This document shows, piece by piece, positions 35,553 through 44,602 of a stretch of DNA of 64,000 nucleotides; the first letter of the stretch is position 1, and the number at the start of each line of letters is the position of its first letter. Below the pieces are notes generated by a model. That model searched no databases. It was given only the letters and a program-made list of their open reading frames with translations, and was not told the DNA's origin. Made by a program: the position numbers and the translations under genes. Origin of the DNA: Pantoea eucalypti (GTDB lineage: Bacteria > Pseudomonadota > Gammaproteobacteria > Enterobacterales > Enterobacteriaceae); the NCBI RefSeq assembly GCF_009646115.1, contig NZ_CP045721.1, forward strand, positions 434,001 to 498,000. The letters are read 5' to 3'.

Positions 35553-35729
35553 GGGAGCATACGCCTGTAGCAACGCATCGCGGGCTATGGACAAAAAACT
35601 CCCGGCGCTTTTTGAACAACGTAAAGCGTTAGCCCGGCTAAGGACGCACCTCAGGGCTGAGGTGCGTCATCGCCACGTTGAGTCGCCATGGATGGTGCTC
35701 TTGCGTCTTTGCGTAAGGCGTATGCTCCC
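35553..35729. repeat. 177-bp structured element with 14-bp terminal inverted repeats
   Basis: GGGAGCATACGCCT (35553-35566) and its exact inverse AGGCGTATGCTCCC (35716-35729) bound the element. Inside are three more perfect stems: GGGCTA/TAGCCC (35582-35587, 35630-35635) enclosing CGCTTT/AAAGCG (35606-35611, 35623-35628), and GACGCACCTCA/TGAGGTGCGTC (35643-35653, 35658-35668). It lies between two convergent genes. It could be a MITE-like or ERIC-like repeat or a structured RNA. No target-site duplication and no second copy seen in this window. An 88-codon open frame across it is not convincing. Confidence 0.65.
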
Positions 35730-35741
35730 TGAGCTGCATCC

Positions 35742-37682
35742 TTATGCCAGATGGAACTGCTCCACCGTCTGTGACAGCTGCTGCGCCTGATCTTCCAGTG
35801 AGCTGGCGGCCGCCGACATCTGCTGCACCAGCGCGGCGTTCTGTTGGGTCACGCCATCCATTTCATTGACGGCAATCGTCACCTGGCTGATGCCACGCGC
35901 CTGTTCGCTTGATGCAGTAACAATCTCACCAATGATGCCCTGCACTGAATTGACCGCGTGCATCATCTCCTGCATGGTTTTACCGGCATCGTTTACCAGC
36001 CTGACACCACTCTCGACTCGCACGCTCGACTCTTCAATCAGTGCGCCAATCTCCTTAACCGCGTTCGCGCTGCGCTGGGCAAGGTTACGCACTTCAGAGG
36101 CGACTACCGCAAAACCACGGCCCTGTTCTCCGGCACGTGCGGCTTCCACCGCCGCGTTCAGCGCCAGAATATTGGTCTGAAAGGCAATGCTGTTGATCAT
36201 CGTGGTAATGTCGCCGATCTTTTTCGAGCTGTCATCGATCTGCGCCATGGTCTGCACCACCTCACCCACCAGCGAGGCACCGCGACTGGCAATATGCGTC
36301 GCGTTTTCAGTCAGGCTGGTTGCCTGCTGTGCATTGTCGGCATTCAGACGAATCGTGGCGCTGATCTGCTCCATACTGGCTGCGGTCTGCTCCAGCGCAG
36401 CAGCCTGTTCCTCGGTGCGTGATGCCAGATTGAGGTTGCCGCTGGCGATCTCGCCCGCGCCCTGACGTACTGATTCACTGGAATCTTTTATCTGTCCAAC
36501 AATCTGTCGGAGCTGGCTTTGCATGGTGCTAAGCGCGAAGAACAGGCTGCTGCTATCCCCCCTCTTCACCGGGATCCGGTTATCCAGCTTGCCATCAGCA
36601 ACGGCCAGGGCAATATGCGCCGCTTCAACCGGCTCGCCCCCAATTGGACGCAGCACTTTACGGCTGAACAGCATGCCCAGTACCGCGCCGACCAGCAGAA
36701 CGCTGACGACCATCAGGATCACCGCCCACATCAGCTGCTGGGTGGATGCGGCCATCACCTGACTGACCGGTGCAACAACGCCCAGATACCAGGCTTTGTC
36801 GCTGTTCCCAATCACTACTGGCTGCCAGGTAACCAGGGCATCTTCACCCAGCACGGCATCAAAATGCTGTACGACTTTCGACGTAAAGCCATCTTTTTCC
36901 CCTTTCCACGGTTTCCCAGCCTCATCTTTCACCGGCGAGGAGACAACGTTACCGTTACTGGAGAGTAGCAACGCATAGCCGCTGCCCTGCCAGGGTTTAA
37001 TCTGATTCACTTTCTGTTGTAGTGAAGCCAGGGATATATCAGAGGTGACAACTGCTTTTAAGGTGCCCTGATCCATAATGACGGCCGCTACGGAGGTGAG
37101 CAGGGTCGGCACGCCGTTATAGGCATAACTATAGGGTTCGGTAAGCGTGTCTTTTTGTGATTTTTGCGGAACCAGATAGTAATCGCCCTGACCCGGCGTC
37201 AGATAAGAGAGCAGCGGATGCATGGCATATTTACCTGCTGCGTCACGATCCACAAAAAAGGCATAGCGCCCCTGTGGCGCCTGTCCAGGCTGTGAGGCGA
37301 ACTCTGCATCACGGCCATCAAACGCATTCTGTTCAAAGATGACTGACATCGACAGATAGTCAGGATTCGCGCGTAACGCATATTCCATCACTTTATCGAC
37401 CGCTTTGCGATCGGTAATACCGGCGCGGGGTAACGCGATCAGACTTTGACCGAGAAGGCTGGCAACATCGCGGGCATGGCTCAGCTCCTGCTGCACCTGC
37501 AAGGCACGGCTTTGCGCAATCTGCTGCAGATATTTTTCGGCCAGTAGTTTTTGTTCTTTACCTGATTGCCAGTTGAGGACCCCAATTGTCACGGTAAATC
37601 CCAGCACTATCGTTAAACCACCCATGATTAACATCTGCGCACGGGTACTCATTTTTTTCTTATGCGTTACCTGACCGGCCAT
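35742..37682 (-). CDS. Methyl-accepting chemotaxis protein with Cache sensor
   Basis: 646 residues. Membrane helix near 15-40, periplasmic double-Cache domain about 45-330 (SIFEQN-F with [18 protein letters not shown], and [15 protein letters not shown]), second helix near 335-360, HAMP about 360-415, then the signalling domain with the hairpin tip [14 protein letters not shown] region and [18 protein letters not shown]. No C-terminal NWETF-type tether for CheR/CheB. The start at 37682 has AGGGG upstream. Cache receptors often bind amino or organic acids. A sigma-28 promoter precedes it. Confidence 0.88.
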   Translation of the reverse strand: MAGQVTHKKKMSTRAQMLIMGGLTIVLGFTVTIGVLNWQSGKEQKLLAEKYLQQIAQSRALQVQQELSHARDVASLLGQSLIALPRAGITDRKAVDKVMEYALRANPDYLSMSVIFEQNAFDGRDAEFASQPGQAPQGRYAFFVDRDAAGKYAMHPLLSYLTPGQGDYYLVPQKSQKDTLTEPYSYAYNGVPTLLTSVAAVIMDQGTLKAVVTSDISLASLQQKVNQIKPWQGSGYALLLSSNGNVVSSPVKDEAGKPWKGEKDGFTSKVVQHFDAVLGEDALVTWQPVVIGNSDKAWYLGVVAPVSQVMAASTQQLMWAVILMVVSVLLVGAVLGMLFSRKVLRPIGGEPVEAAHIALAVADGKLDNRIPVKRGDSSSLFFALSTMQSQLRQIVGQIKDSSESVRQGAGEIASGNLNLASRTEEQAAALEQTAASMEQISATIRLNADNAQQATSLTENATHIASRGASLVGEVVQTMAQIDDSSKKIGDITTMINSIAFQTNILALNAAVEAARAGEQGRGFAVVASEVRNLAQRSANAVKEIGALIEESSVRVESGVRLVNDAGKTMQEMMHAVNSVQGIIGEIVTASSEQARGISQVTIAVNEMDGVTQQNAALVQQMSAAASSLEDQAQQLSQTVEQFHLA

Positions 37683-37746
37683 AGTGATTCCCCTGGAATT
37701 TACCTGCCTCAATACCTCCCTGTGTTCATGGTGCTCCTGAGATCAT

Positions 37747-37773
37747 TTATCGGCGGCGTTTTTTTGAACTTTA
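37747..37773 (-). promoter_or_regulatory. Sigma-28 (FliA) promoter of the chemoreceptor gene
   Basis: TAAAGTTC, 11 bases, then GCCGATAA on the minus strand. This matches the flagellar sigma consensus TAAAGTTT-N11-GCCGATAA except for one base. It would start transcription about 58 bases before the ATG. Confidence 0.88.
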
Positions 37774-37957
37774 ATGGGGCTTATCCTGCCGTGATGGGGG
37801 TCTCAACGTGCGCGGTACAGGAAAGTTGATCGCCAGGGGAAGATGGCAAAACTGCAGAACGGGCTTTTTTTGATCTGCAACAATATCGCCGTCCGCTATT
37901 ACTGTCAGTTTATGTCAACAGTTGCTGTAGCCCCCTTATCGCAGTGGAGAGAGAACA

Positions 37958-38062
37958 ATGATCGGTAAATCAGGATTGGCTGTTGGGATGGTTGTCTGGC
38001 TAGCGTATATCGCCTGGATCGTTCACTACTATTCAGACACTTTTATGCAGTTCTCCCGCTAG
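37958..38062 (+). CDS. 34-residue single-helix membrane protein
   Basis: ATG to TAG encoding 34 residues: a short MIGKSG head, one hydrophobic helix (LAVGMVVWLAYIAWIV) rich in Trp, and a HYYSDTFMQFSR tail. GTGGAGAG lies in the right place for a ribosome site, and a UUCG-loop terminator follows six bases after the stop. The arrangement looks like a real small-protein gene, but I do not recognise the family. Confidence 0.6.
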   Translation: MIGKSGLAVGMVVWLAYIAWIVHYYSDTFMQFSR

Positions 38063-38067
38063 TAAAC

Positions 38068-38090
38068 AGGGCCTTCGGGTCCTTTTCTTT
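38068..38090 (+). terminator. TTCG-loop terminator after the small membrane protein gene
   Basis: AGGGCC-TTCG-GGTCCT with one G-T pair, followed by TTTCTTT. It closes the small gene upstream. Confidence 0.75.
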
Positions 38091-38150
38091 GCCTGCCATT
38101 CCGCACGGTTGGCCTGTGAGCCAAATATCCGCTATTATCGACTCATCTCG

Positions 38151-38180
38151 TGAGCCGATTAACCACACTTATTCGGCTCA
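38151..38180. promoter_or_regulatory. Inverted repeat before the Fic gene
   Basis: TGAGCCGA (38151-38158) and TCGGCTCA (38173-38180) are perfect inverted copies with 14 bases between. A further TGAGCC lies at 38116-38121. The repeat ends 23 bases before the likely ATG and may be an operator for the Fic protein's own winged-helix domain. Confidence 0.45.
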
Positions 38181-38203
38181 TTCTCTTTAACCGTGAGTGG
38201 ATG

Positions 38204-39337
38204 ATGAGCGTTGACTGGATCTGGCAACAGCCGGAATGGCCCCAATTTCACTGGCAGGATAACGAGCTGCTACCACGCCTGCGCCATTTGCAGCAGCAGC
38301 GCGGTTTGCTGCTTGGCCGCGCCAGCCTGCAGTCAGACACTGAATCACAGACGCTGGATACCCTGTTGGGTAATATTCTTTCCTCTTCGGCAATCGAAGA
38401 GGAGCGGGTCAACGTGCAGTCAGTTCGCTCGTCTCTGGCGCGCCGGTTAGGCGTTACGGAAACGCAGCCCTATCCGGTCTCGGATCGGTCAGAAGGACTT
38501 GCCGCGATGATGCTCGATGCCATCAACAATCGCAGCCAGCCATTAACGCTGGAACGGTTATTTCAGTGGCACCACTGGCTCTTCCCGGCAGATGAATGGA
38601 CAGTACAGCGCCTGAGCGTCGGGACGTTGCGTGGCAGTGAACCGATGCAGGTGGTTTCAGGACGCATAGATCGTCCCACGGTACATTTTGAAGCCCCACC
38701 GCGACACGGACTGGAGCAACAGCTGGCACAGTTCATCGCGTGGTTTAACAGCAGTCAGCATGATGTGATGCTGGACCCGCTACTGCGGGCCGCCATCTGC
38801 CATCTGTGGTTTGTCACGCTACACCCTTTTGATGATGGCAATGGCCGTATCACGCGAGCATTGACCGATCTCGCCCTGGCACAGGCTGACAGCCAGAGCA
38901 TCCGCCTGTACGCCATGTCTCCGGCAATACTGGCGCAGCGTGCCGGGTATTACCGCATCCTTGAGCAGACGCAGAAAGGCGGCCTTGATATCACCCGTTG
39001 GCTGGTGTGGTTTCTGGATATCCTGGATGAGAGCCTGAAACAGGCATTGGATGTTATCGATCGCACACAGTTGAAAGCGCGATTCTGGTTACGACATCAG
39101 GGGATGGCATTAAGTCCGGAACAGGTAAAAGTCCTTAACCGGCTGTTAGACGGTGGCGAGCAGGGTTTCGAACAGGGGATAAGCGCCAGCCAGTATCAGA
39201 AAGTCGCGAAAGTAAGTAAAGCCACGGCGACCCGTCATCTGGCGGATCTGGTTGAAAAAGGCTGTCTGTTCCGGCTTGAGGGAGGCGGCAGAAGCACCCG
39301 CTATCAGGTTAAAACCCGCGAGATACTTACAGATTAA
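38204..39337 (+). CDS. Fic-family AMP-transferase with DUF4172 N-terminus and C-terminal winged helix
   Basis: 377 residues. DUF4172-like N-terminus with the inhibitory helix SSSAIEEE (60-67); the expected (S/T)xxxE(G/N) motif is kept as S61 and E65, but the last position is Glu66. The catalytic Fic motif HPFDDGNGRITR (207-218) is complete, so the enzyme should transfer AMP to target hydroxyls. The C-terminal 70 residues form a winged helix (SASQYQKVAKVSKATATRHLADLVEKGCLFRL). Stand-alone class II Fic protein; the second of two ATGs is taken as start. The target is unknown. Confidence 0.85.
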   Translation: MSVDWIWQQPEWPQFHWQDNELLPRLRHLQQQRGLLLGRASLQSDTESQTLDTLLGNILSSSAIEEERVNVQSVRSSLARRLGVTETQPYPVSDRSEGLAAMMLDAINNRSQPLTLERLFQWHHWLFPADEWTVQRLSVGTLRGSEPMQVVSGRIDRPTVHFEAPPRHGLEQQLAQFIAWFNSSQHDVMLDPLLRAAICHLWFVTLHPFDDGNGRITRALTDLALAQADSQSIRLYAMSPAILAQRAGYYRILEQTQKGGLDITRWLVWFLDILDESLKQALDVIDRTQLKARFWLRHQGMALSPEQVKVLNRLLDGGEQGFEQGISASQYQKVAKVSKATATRHLADLVEKGCLFRLEGGGRSTRYQVKTREILTD

Positions 39338-39380
39338 TGGGATGAAAGCGGTGATCAAACCGTTATTCAAAAACAGCAAC

Positions 39381-39401
39381 GCCGGAAGGTTCGCTTCCGG
39401 C
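39381..39401 (-). terminator. Hairpin downstream of yebG
   Basis: GCCGGAAG (39381-39388) pairs with CTTCCGGC (39394-39401) around a five-base loop. On the minus strand a T stretch begins about seven bases later, so it is a likely yebG terminator. Confidence 0.5.
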
Positions 39402-39411
39402 ATTGTGGCAA

Positions 39412-39753
39412 TTACGCGGCTTTAACAGCGCGCACTTTCCTGGCAGCAGGCTCTTCAGCCTGATCATCCGCGCCAGCCTCTGACACGGCTTCCGGTTGAG
39501 AGACGGAGACTGCCGCTTCCGGCAATTTGCTGGTGCGCAGAATATGCTGAACCGCATCTTTCTGTTCTGCAATCAGCAGGCCCAGGGTTTCAGCCTGAGA
39601 TTCATCCAGTGCAGGTTGATGCTGTAACAGCCAGTCAGTGAAAGCTTCGGCCATATCGAGCATTTTGTCGTAGGCATCGGCCTCTTTCTTATTGGCAAAC
39701 GTCATCTTCTCTTCACCCTTTCTGACTACAACAAATTTTGTTTCAACAGCCAT
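39412..39753 (-). CDS. yebG: YebG family SOS-induced protein
   Basis: 113 residues. The N-terminal 75 residues match YebG: MAVETKFVVVRKGEEKMTFANKKEADAYDKMLDMAEAF pattern, then LLIAEQKDAVQHIL. The tail is Ala/Glu-rich and longer than in E. coli (96 residues). YebG is a DNA-damage-induced, DNA-associated protein of unknown activity. A near-consensus LexA box lies 16 bases before the start. Confidence 0.9.
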   Translation of the reverse strand: MAVETKFVVVRKGEEKMTFANKKEADAYDKMLDMAEAFTDWLLQHQPALDESQAETLGLLIAEQKDAVQHILRTSKLPEAAVSVSQPEAVSEAGADDQAEEPAARKVRAVKAA

Positions 39754-39768
39754 CTTTTCGCCCTCAGG

Positions 39769-39788
39769 TACTGTGTATACATACAGTA
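39769..39788. promoter_or_regulatory. LexA box of yebG
   Basis: TACTGTGTATACATACAGTA, with CTGT-N8-ACAG intact and extended symmetrical TA flanks. It matches the enteric LexA consensus almost perfectly and sits 16 bases upstream of the yebG ATG. Confidence 0.93.
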
Positions 39789-39909
39789 TATCATGCCGGT
39801 TATGCTTTGCCAGCAGAGAATAGAGTTTATCGGTTATGCACCGGCTAACCTTAACCGGGCGCAGGTTTTTTTTATTTTCCTGAGACTTCTCTGCCGGAAA
39901 CTGCGCTGA

Positions 39910-40704
39910 CTAGACCAGCAACTCTTCGAGAAACATCGCCAGCGCCTTGCGTGGATCGTCTTCTTCAGAGACGATCACCTCGATCCCCCACTGCCCCAGC
40001 ACCTCTTTGGCCACCGGGTTATTACGGTTAGTGAACAGATACGATTTTGGTCGCGCCGTCGCCAGCCCGGTGCGGCCCCACATTTTGGTCAGACGGTAAA
40101 ACAGCAGGCGAATGTTGAAATCACTGATGCTGTAGCCGACAAACAGCACAGAATTGCCCATCACGTCATGGGTCAGCTTAATGTCCAGCGGCGAGTCAAA
40201 ATAGAGACGTTCGAAATAGCTGCTCTCATCAAGCACGATTGAGGTGTCATCATCGAAGTCACCGTGCAGTTTGATGATGTGGCGCTTATCTTCGGTCAAA
40301 GAGACCAGGTCGGCAGCATTGGCCACTTTATAATAGGGTACGCCGTGTGCGTCGTGCGCCGCCTCCAGCCAGCGATCATAGTTAGTGGTGTAAATGCGGG
40401 AGAAGTTACCCTGGGTAATCATGGTATGAATTTCAGAAGACCGGACATCGATATCCGGACGGTGCCACTCGCGATCCATCCAGCTGCGCAGCGGGCCTAA
40501 CGAACCTTTCTTCTGCTTGTAATACTCCGCCAGCGACAGATGCGTGCCATAGGTATTAAAGATTTTGGGATCGTAACCCAGCTCGTTTGCAAGATGCGCA
40601 ATCAGTTCGTGCCACTCGGGAAGACCAAAATTGCGCGAAATACCGGCACCGGCAAATAGAATCAGTTTGCCGGAATCATAGGCGCGCTTAAGTTCAGGTT
40701 TCAT
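39910..40704 (-). CDS. SIR2-family NADase, candidate immune effector
   Basis: 264 residues, essentially a single SIR2 domain. Key NAD-site residues are present: GAGIS (19-23), TTN108-YD, catalytic H147 in KLHGDFDD, and GYSISDFN (190-197). Stand-alone SIR2 domains of this kind act in phage defence by cleaving NAD+ (as in Thoeris, DSR and SIR2-Argonaute systems). Its ATG overlaps the stop of the HAM1-like gene (ATGA), so the two are made together. No membrane segment, no extra sensor domain; the HAM1-like partner probably provides sensing. Downstream 150 bases lead to the yebG LexA box. Confidence 0.85.
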   Translation of the reverse strand: MKPELKRAYDSGKLILFAGAGISRNFGLPEWHELIAHLANELGYDPKIFNTYGTHLSLAEYYKQKKGSLGPLRSWMDREWHRPDIDVRSSEIHTMITQGNFSRIYTTNYDRWLEAAHDAHGVPYYKVANAADLVSLTEDKRHIIKLHGDFDDDTSIVLDESSYFERLYFDSPLDIKLTHDVMGNSVLFVGYSISDFNIRLLFYRLTKMWGRTGLATARPKSYLFTNRNNPVAKEVLGQWGIEVIVSEEDDPRKALAMFLEELLV

Positions 40705-41261
40705 GCCACTCCCCGCGAGGTTTTTAAAAAGGTAGCGAAGCGATCCAGCGCAATGCGCCGCATCGAAATCTCATTCTTGAGTTCACCCATTTCCGCAAAG
40801 GTCTGGTCATAGCCTTCGGGAATAAACACACAGTCCCACTGAAAGCCGCGTGTCCCGGCAGGTTTCGCGGCGATGGTGCCACGCAGTTCGCCAGAAAACT
40901 GATACATTTTACGGCCATCGCAATAGCCCAGCACCGTTTTAGCCGTCACGGCCTGGCTGTCGAGCCCCTGCACCAGCGCGGTAAAGCGCTCAGCGTCCAG
41001 GCGGTTCCAGAAGATACGGGTCAGACCAGCGGGCAGACCATTGAGGCCATCCAGATAGAGGCCGGTATGCTCCACGAACAGCGGTCGCCCAATCAGCGAA
41101 AACGCCTTGGTAAGTTTGTCACGCACCAGGTCGAGCTCGTTTTCAGTCTGAATTTCTTCGATGCGACGGGCAATGGGCAGCACTTCGACCCCGATGGGTT
41201 CGAGTATCTTGCGCACCTCAGCCAGTTTTGGTTCATTGGCAGAAAGGAATCTGATTTTCAT
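40701..41261 (-). CDS. HAM1/RdgB-like noncanonical purine NTP-binding protein, catalytic Asp missing
   Basis: 186 residues with the HAM1/inosine triphosphatase fold: S7-A-N9-x-x-K12 (phosphate loop), E40/K49-K52 helix, GFQWD (139-143, base pocket), and S166-M-R168. In active RdgB the general-base region reads D-D-S-G-L; here it is E64-H65-T-G-L, so the catalytic Asp is replaced by His. The His of the SHR motif is Met. It may bind (d)ITP-like nucleotides without cleaving them. It is coupled to the SIR2 gene, which suggests a sensor-effector pair. Confidence 0.83.
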   Translation of the reverse strand: MKIRFLSANEPKLAEVRKILEPIGVEVLPIARRIEEIQTENELDLVRDKLTKAFSLIGRPLFVEHTGLYLDGLNGLPAGLTRIFWNRLDAERFTALVQGLDSQAVTAKTVLGYCDGRKMYQFSGELRGTIAAKPAGTRGFQWDCVFIPEGYDQTFAEMGELKNEISMRRIALDRFATFLKTSRGVA

Positions 41262-41442
41262 GGGGCTTCCAGGTTAATTACTCCACCAGGCAATGAATGT
41301 TAACGGAAACAGGCGGGCAGGATAAATCACTAACGCTGAAGAGTGTAGCTCAATTCGGTGAGGCGCTGCGAGCCGGGGGCGGTCAGACGAGAGAGGCGCG
41401 GGAGGAGATCCAACATTGTTCTGGCTCACTTTTTTAATGAAA

Positions 41443-41461
41443 AGCCGGAACAGCGCCGGCT
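41443..41461 (-). terminator. Hairpin after the ABC/sulfur operon
   Basis: AGCCGG (41443-41448) pairs with CCGGCT (41456-41461), followed on the minus strand by TTTC. It lies nine bases after the last gene of the operon and would separate it from the HAM1-SIR2 pair. Confidence 0.55.
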
Positions 41462-41469
41462 CTGTGGAC

Positions 41470-42369
41470 TCAGTAAACAATGCCCGGTGGATTTACTGTG
41501 GAGTGCGTAATAGCTTCATCCTGTTCGCCCCAGCGGGCCAGCACCTGCTGATACTGACCGCCCGTAATGGTGCCGTCGAGCGCAGCCTGTAGCGCCGGGG
41601 CCAGACCATTGCCCTTTTTGGTGGTCACGGCAACCCAGGCGCGAAACGGCCCACTGCCCACCAGCTTTGTCTGACCGCGTGACGCCACTTTCCAGGCCGC
41701 CATGGAGTGAGGTCCAAACATCGCATCGGCCCGCCCAGACAGCAGCGTCAGCGTCGCCGATGCATCATCAGTAAGGTAGATCGGCGTTACCGCAGGCAGA
41801 CCTTTGGCCCGATTCTGCTGATCCCAGCTCAGCAATATGCGCTCCTGATTGGTGCCCGACGAGACGATAATCCGCTTGCCGGCAATATCAGCCGGGCTAT
41901 TAATCCGGCTGATGTGACTGTCGCTTTTCACTGCAAAGGCGTGGTTGTCGGCGCGATAGGTCGCAAAATCGAACTTCTTCTTGCGCTCTTCAGTAACGGC
42001 TATATTGAACATCGCGACATCATAGCGTCCGGCGCTGATGCCCAGCGGCCAGTCCTCCCATGAAGCCGGAACCAGCTTCAGCTTTAAGCCCAGGCTGTCC
42101 GCCAGCAGTCTGGCAATATCCGGGTCACTGCCAATCCGTGTCACGTTGTCTGACGCCAGCAGTGACAGCGGCGGTGAGTTGGTGGCTGAGGTCGCAACCG
42201 TCAGCGTACCAGCTTCGATAAAATGAAAACCAGCGGGAATTTTAGCGATCGCCTGCGGATTAGCCGGGGCAGGGATCGGCACCTCATTTTTAAGCACATC
42301 AAGCTTCTCTGCCGCTGAACAGGTCAGCGCCGGAAGAAGCATCAGCGCGGTAAACGTTAGCCCTCTCAT
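41470..42369 (-). CDS. Amino-acid ABC transporter binding protein, second of two
   Basis: 299 residues with a signal peptide ending TCSA. Type II amino-acid binding protein; close paralogue of the binding protein at 44603-45544 (shared [48 protein letters not shown]). Two binding proteins on one transporter also occur in the Bacillus ytm operon (YtmJ, YtmK). Its ATG overlaps the ATPase stop by four bases. Probably widens the range of S-modified cysteines taken up. Confidence 0.84.
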   Translation of the reverse strand: MRGLTFTALMLLPALTCSAAEKLDVLKNEVPIPAPANPQAIAKIPAGFHFIEAGTLTVATSATNSPPLSLLASDNVTRIGSDPDIARLLADSLGLKLKLVPASWEDWPLGISAGRYDVAMFNIAVTEERKKKFDFATYRADNHAFAVKSDSHISRINSPADIAGKRIIVSSGTNQERILLSWDQQNRAKGLPAVTPIYLTDDASATLTLLSGRADAMFGPHSMAAWKVASRGQTKLVGSGPFRAWVAVTTKKGNGLAPALQAALDGTITGGQYQQVLARWGEQDEAITHSTVNPPGIVY

Positions 42370-43160
42370 AACACGCGCGCCAGGAAACGGCGGGTGCGTT
42401 CATGACGCGGATGATTGAGCACCTGCGTCGTGCTGCCCTGCTCCACAATCCGGCCATCCACCATAAAGACCACGTTATCCGCCACTTCCCGGGCAAAGCC
42501 GATCTCATGCGTCACAATCACCAGCGTAGTCCCGGAACGTGCAAGCTTTTTAATCACGTCGAGGACTTCGCCGACCAGCTCCGGGTCCAGCGCCGAGGTC
42601 GGCTCATCGAACAGCATGACACGCGGATTAAGCATCAGCGCACGCGCAATAGCGATGCGCTGCTGCTGCCCGCCCGACAGATGACGTGGCCAGGCATCCG
42701 CTTTATGGCGCAGGCCCACAATATCCAGCAGTTCACCGGCGCGCTGTATCGCTTCCGTTTTCGTTAACTGCCGATGCGCAATCGGCGCTTCAATCAGGTT
42801 ATCCAGCACGCTGAGGTGTGGGAATAGATTGAAATTCTGGAACACATAGCCGACGTTGATGCGCTGGCGCAGAATCGCCTTCTCTTTCAGCTCATAAAGC
42901 TTATTGCCGCGTTGCTGATAGCCGATGTAGTCACCATCAATCTGAATAAATCCCTCATCGACCCGCTCCAGATGATTAATGATGCGCAGCAGCGTGGATT
43001 TACCGGAACCGGAGGGGCCAAGAATCACCGTTACTGAACCGGGTTCCAGCGACAGCGAAACATCATCCAGCGCTTTATGTTTACCAAAACGTTTACTGAC
43101 CCCGGTGATACTGATGGCTCCGGTGGTGTGTGAAGTGCGGTAATCAATGGCTTCTGACAT
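42366..43160 (-). CDS. Amino-acid ABC transporter, ATP-binding protein (YtmN/GlnQ-type)
   Basis: 264 residues: Walker [10 protein letters not shown] near 45, Q-loop FQNFNLFPH, signature LSGGQQQR, Walker [15 protein letters not shown], switch His in [13 protein letters not shown]. The ATG at 43160 has GGAG six bases upstream and overlaps the permease gene by 17 bases; the frame is open to 43235. Polar amino-acid type. Confidence 0.88.
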   Translation of the reverse strand: MSEAIDYRTSHTTGAISITGVSKRFGKHKALDDVSLSLEPGSVTVILGPSGSGKSTLLRIINHLERVDEGFIQIDGDYIGYQQRGNKLYELKEKAILRQRINVGYVFQNFNLFPHLSVLDNLIEAPIAHRQLTKTEAIQRAGELLDIVGLRHKADAWPRHLSGGQQQRIAIARALMLNPRVMLFDEPTSALDPELVGEVLDVIKKLARSGTTLVIVTHEIGFAREVADNVVFMVDGRIVEQGSTTQVLNHPRHERTRRFLARVL

Positions 43161-44070
43161 GGCTGATCTCCTCGGTTGGATGAAGGGGTGTGACGCGGTT
43201 GCGCCACTGTCGCCAGCGAGAGGGTTGCGGTTCACGCGTGACGCTGCGGGCCATCCAGCGTTCAGCGTTATACTGAATCACGGACAATACGGTGGTAATA
43301 ATCAGATACCAGGCGGCCCCCACCATCAGTAGCGGGATCACTTCCTGATTACGGTTGTAGATCATCTGGATGGTGTAAAACAGCTCCGGCATCGCCAGCA
43401 CGTAAACCACGGAAGTGCCCTTCGCCAGGCTGATGATCTCGTTAAAGGCGACAGGAATAATGGCGCGCAGTGCCTGCGGCAGAATGATGCGGAAGGTGCG
43501 GCGCGTGGCGGAGAGACCCAACGCGGACGCGGCTTCTACCTGACCGTGATCGACACCGAGGATCCCGCCACGAATAATCTCCGCACTGTAAGCCGCCTGC
43601 ACCAGCGTCAGACCAATAACGGCAGCCTGAAACTGGCCCAGTACGTTAATCGTCTGATACGCGCCCCACGACAGACCGGTGAACGGAATGCCGATCGACA
43701 GGGTGTCGTAAAGATAGGAGAAGTTATAAAGAATAATCAGCACGACAATCAGCGGCAGTGACCTGAACAGCCAGATATAACCCCACGCCAGCGTGCTCAG
43801 CAGCCATGACGAGGAAAGTCGCGCCAGCGCCAGCAGACCGCCCAAAAGCAGGCTGAATACTGTGCCCAGAAGGGTCAGCAGCAGCGTCTGACCCAGGCCA
43901 TGCAGGATCACAGGATCAAAGAACCAGCGGGCAAACACGCTCCACTCCCAGCGTGGGTTAAAGGCCACCGACTGCACCACGCCCGCCAGTATAAACAGCG
44001 CCACGATAGCCCCGGCGGTGCGTGCCGGGTAGCGCGCTGGCACCACCTGTAGTTGTTGATGCTTGCTCAT
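43144..44070 (-). CDS. Amino-acid ABC transporter, permease (HisM/GlnP-type)
   Basis: 308 residues with membrane helices near 20, 70, 95, 160 and 250. The EAA loop is [30 protein letters not shown] near 190. Only one permease gene is present, so it probably forms a homodimer. AAGGAG lies five bases before the ATG at 44070. Confidence 0.86.
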   Translation of the reverse strand: MSKHQQLQVVPARYPARTAGAIVALFILAGVVQSVAFNPRWEWSVFARWFFDPVILHGLGQTLLLTLLGTVFSLLLGGLLALARLSSSWLLSTLAWGYIWLFRSLPLIVVLIILYNFSYLYDTLSIGIPFTGLSWGAYQTINVLGQFQAAVIGLTLVQAAYSAEIIRGGILGVDHGQVEAASALGLSATRRTFRIILPQALRAIIPVAFNEIISLAKGTSVVYVLAMPELFYTIQMIYNRNQEVIPLLMVGAAWYLIITTVLSVIQYNAERWMARSVTREPQPSRWRQWRNRVTPLHPTEEISHVRSH

Positions 44071-44079
44071 CGTCACTCC

Positions 44080-44592
44080 TTAACTCGCTTCGGCGACGTT
44101 ATAAACGCCGATAACTTTACTAAAACGCAGTCGTCCGTCATGGGGCGGCTGGCCGTAACGCTCCAGATCGCCGCTGAGATCAAAATGAGGCTGATAGCCG
44201 TGGCCGGTATAGAGCCGTACCGCTTCCGGCTGGCGAAAGCCGGTGGTGAGAAACAGCCGCTGATAACCTGCCTGCAGCGCACGCCGCTCCAGCTCCTGTA
44301 ACACCACCAGCGCCAGCCCCTGACGACGCAGATCGCTGCGTGTCCAGATACGTTTCAGCTCGGCGGTTTGTGGATCACAGGGTTTGTAAGCGCCCATCGC
44401 GATAATCTCGCCGTCACGCTCCAGCACAATAAACAGCCCCTGCGGCGGCAGATACCATTCGGTCAGTTCCTGCTCTTTATGCCGGGCAAAGTAGTCACCA
44501 TAGCGCGCGGAATATTCATCAAATAGCCCGCCGAGAATCGGCTGGAGCGCTGGTGCATCGGGTGAAACATCGCGAAAAGTGGATTCACTCAT
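44080..44592 (-). CDS. GNAT N-acetyltransferase (YtmI/YxeL-like)
   Basis: 170 residues, GNAT fold with the acetyl-CoA loop RRQGLALVVLQELERRA near 90-105 and a C-terminal GYQPHFDL strand. In the analogous Bacillus operons an acetyltransferase N-acetylates S-alkylcysteines before C-S cleavage; that role is inferred here. Start at 44592 with GGAG upstream, 10 bases after the binding-protein gene stop. Confidence 0.82.
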   Translation of the reverse strand: MSESTFRDVSPDAPALQPILGGLFDEYSARYGDYFARHKEQELTEWYLPPQGLFIVLERDGEIIAMGAYKPCDPQTAELKRIWTRSDLRRQGLALVVLQELERRALQAGYQRLFLTTGFRQPEAVRLYTGHGYQPHFDLSGDLERYGQPPHDGRLRFSKVIGVYNVAEAS

Positions 44593-44602
44593 GGTCAGCT
44601 CC

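Noticed and set aside
35524..35790. 88-codon plus-strand ORF after the sugar ABC ATPase gene
   Set aside because: It runs across the nested inverted repeats and the end of the chemoreceptor gene, has odd composition and no ribosome site.
41335..41400. tRNA D-arm-like stretch (TGTAGCTCAATTCGGT)
   Set aside because: No acceptor pairing, anticodon arm or T-arm GTTC motif can be built, so it is not a tRNA gene.
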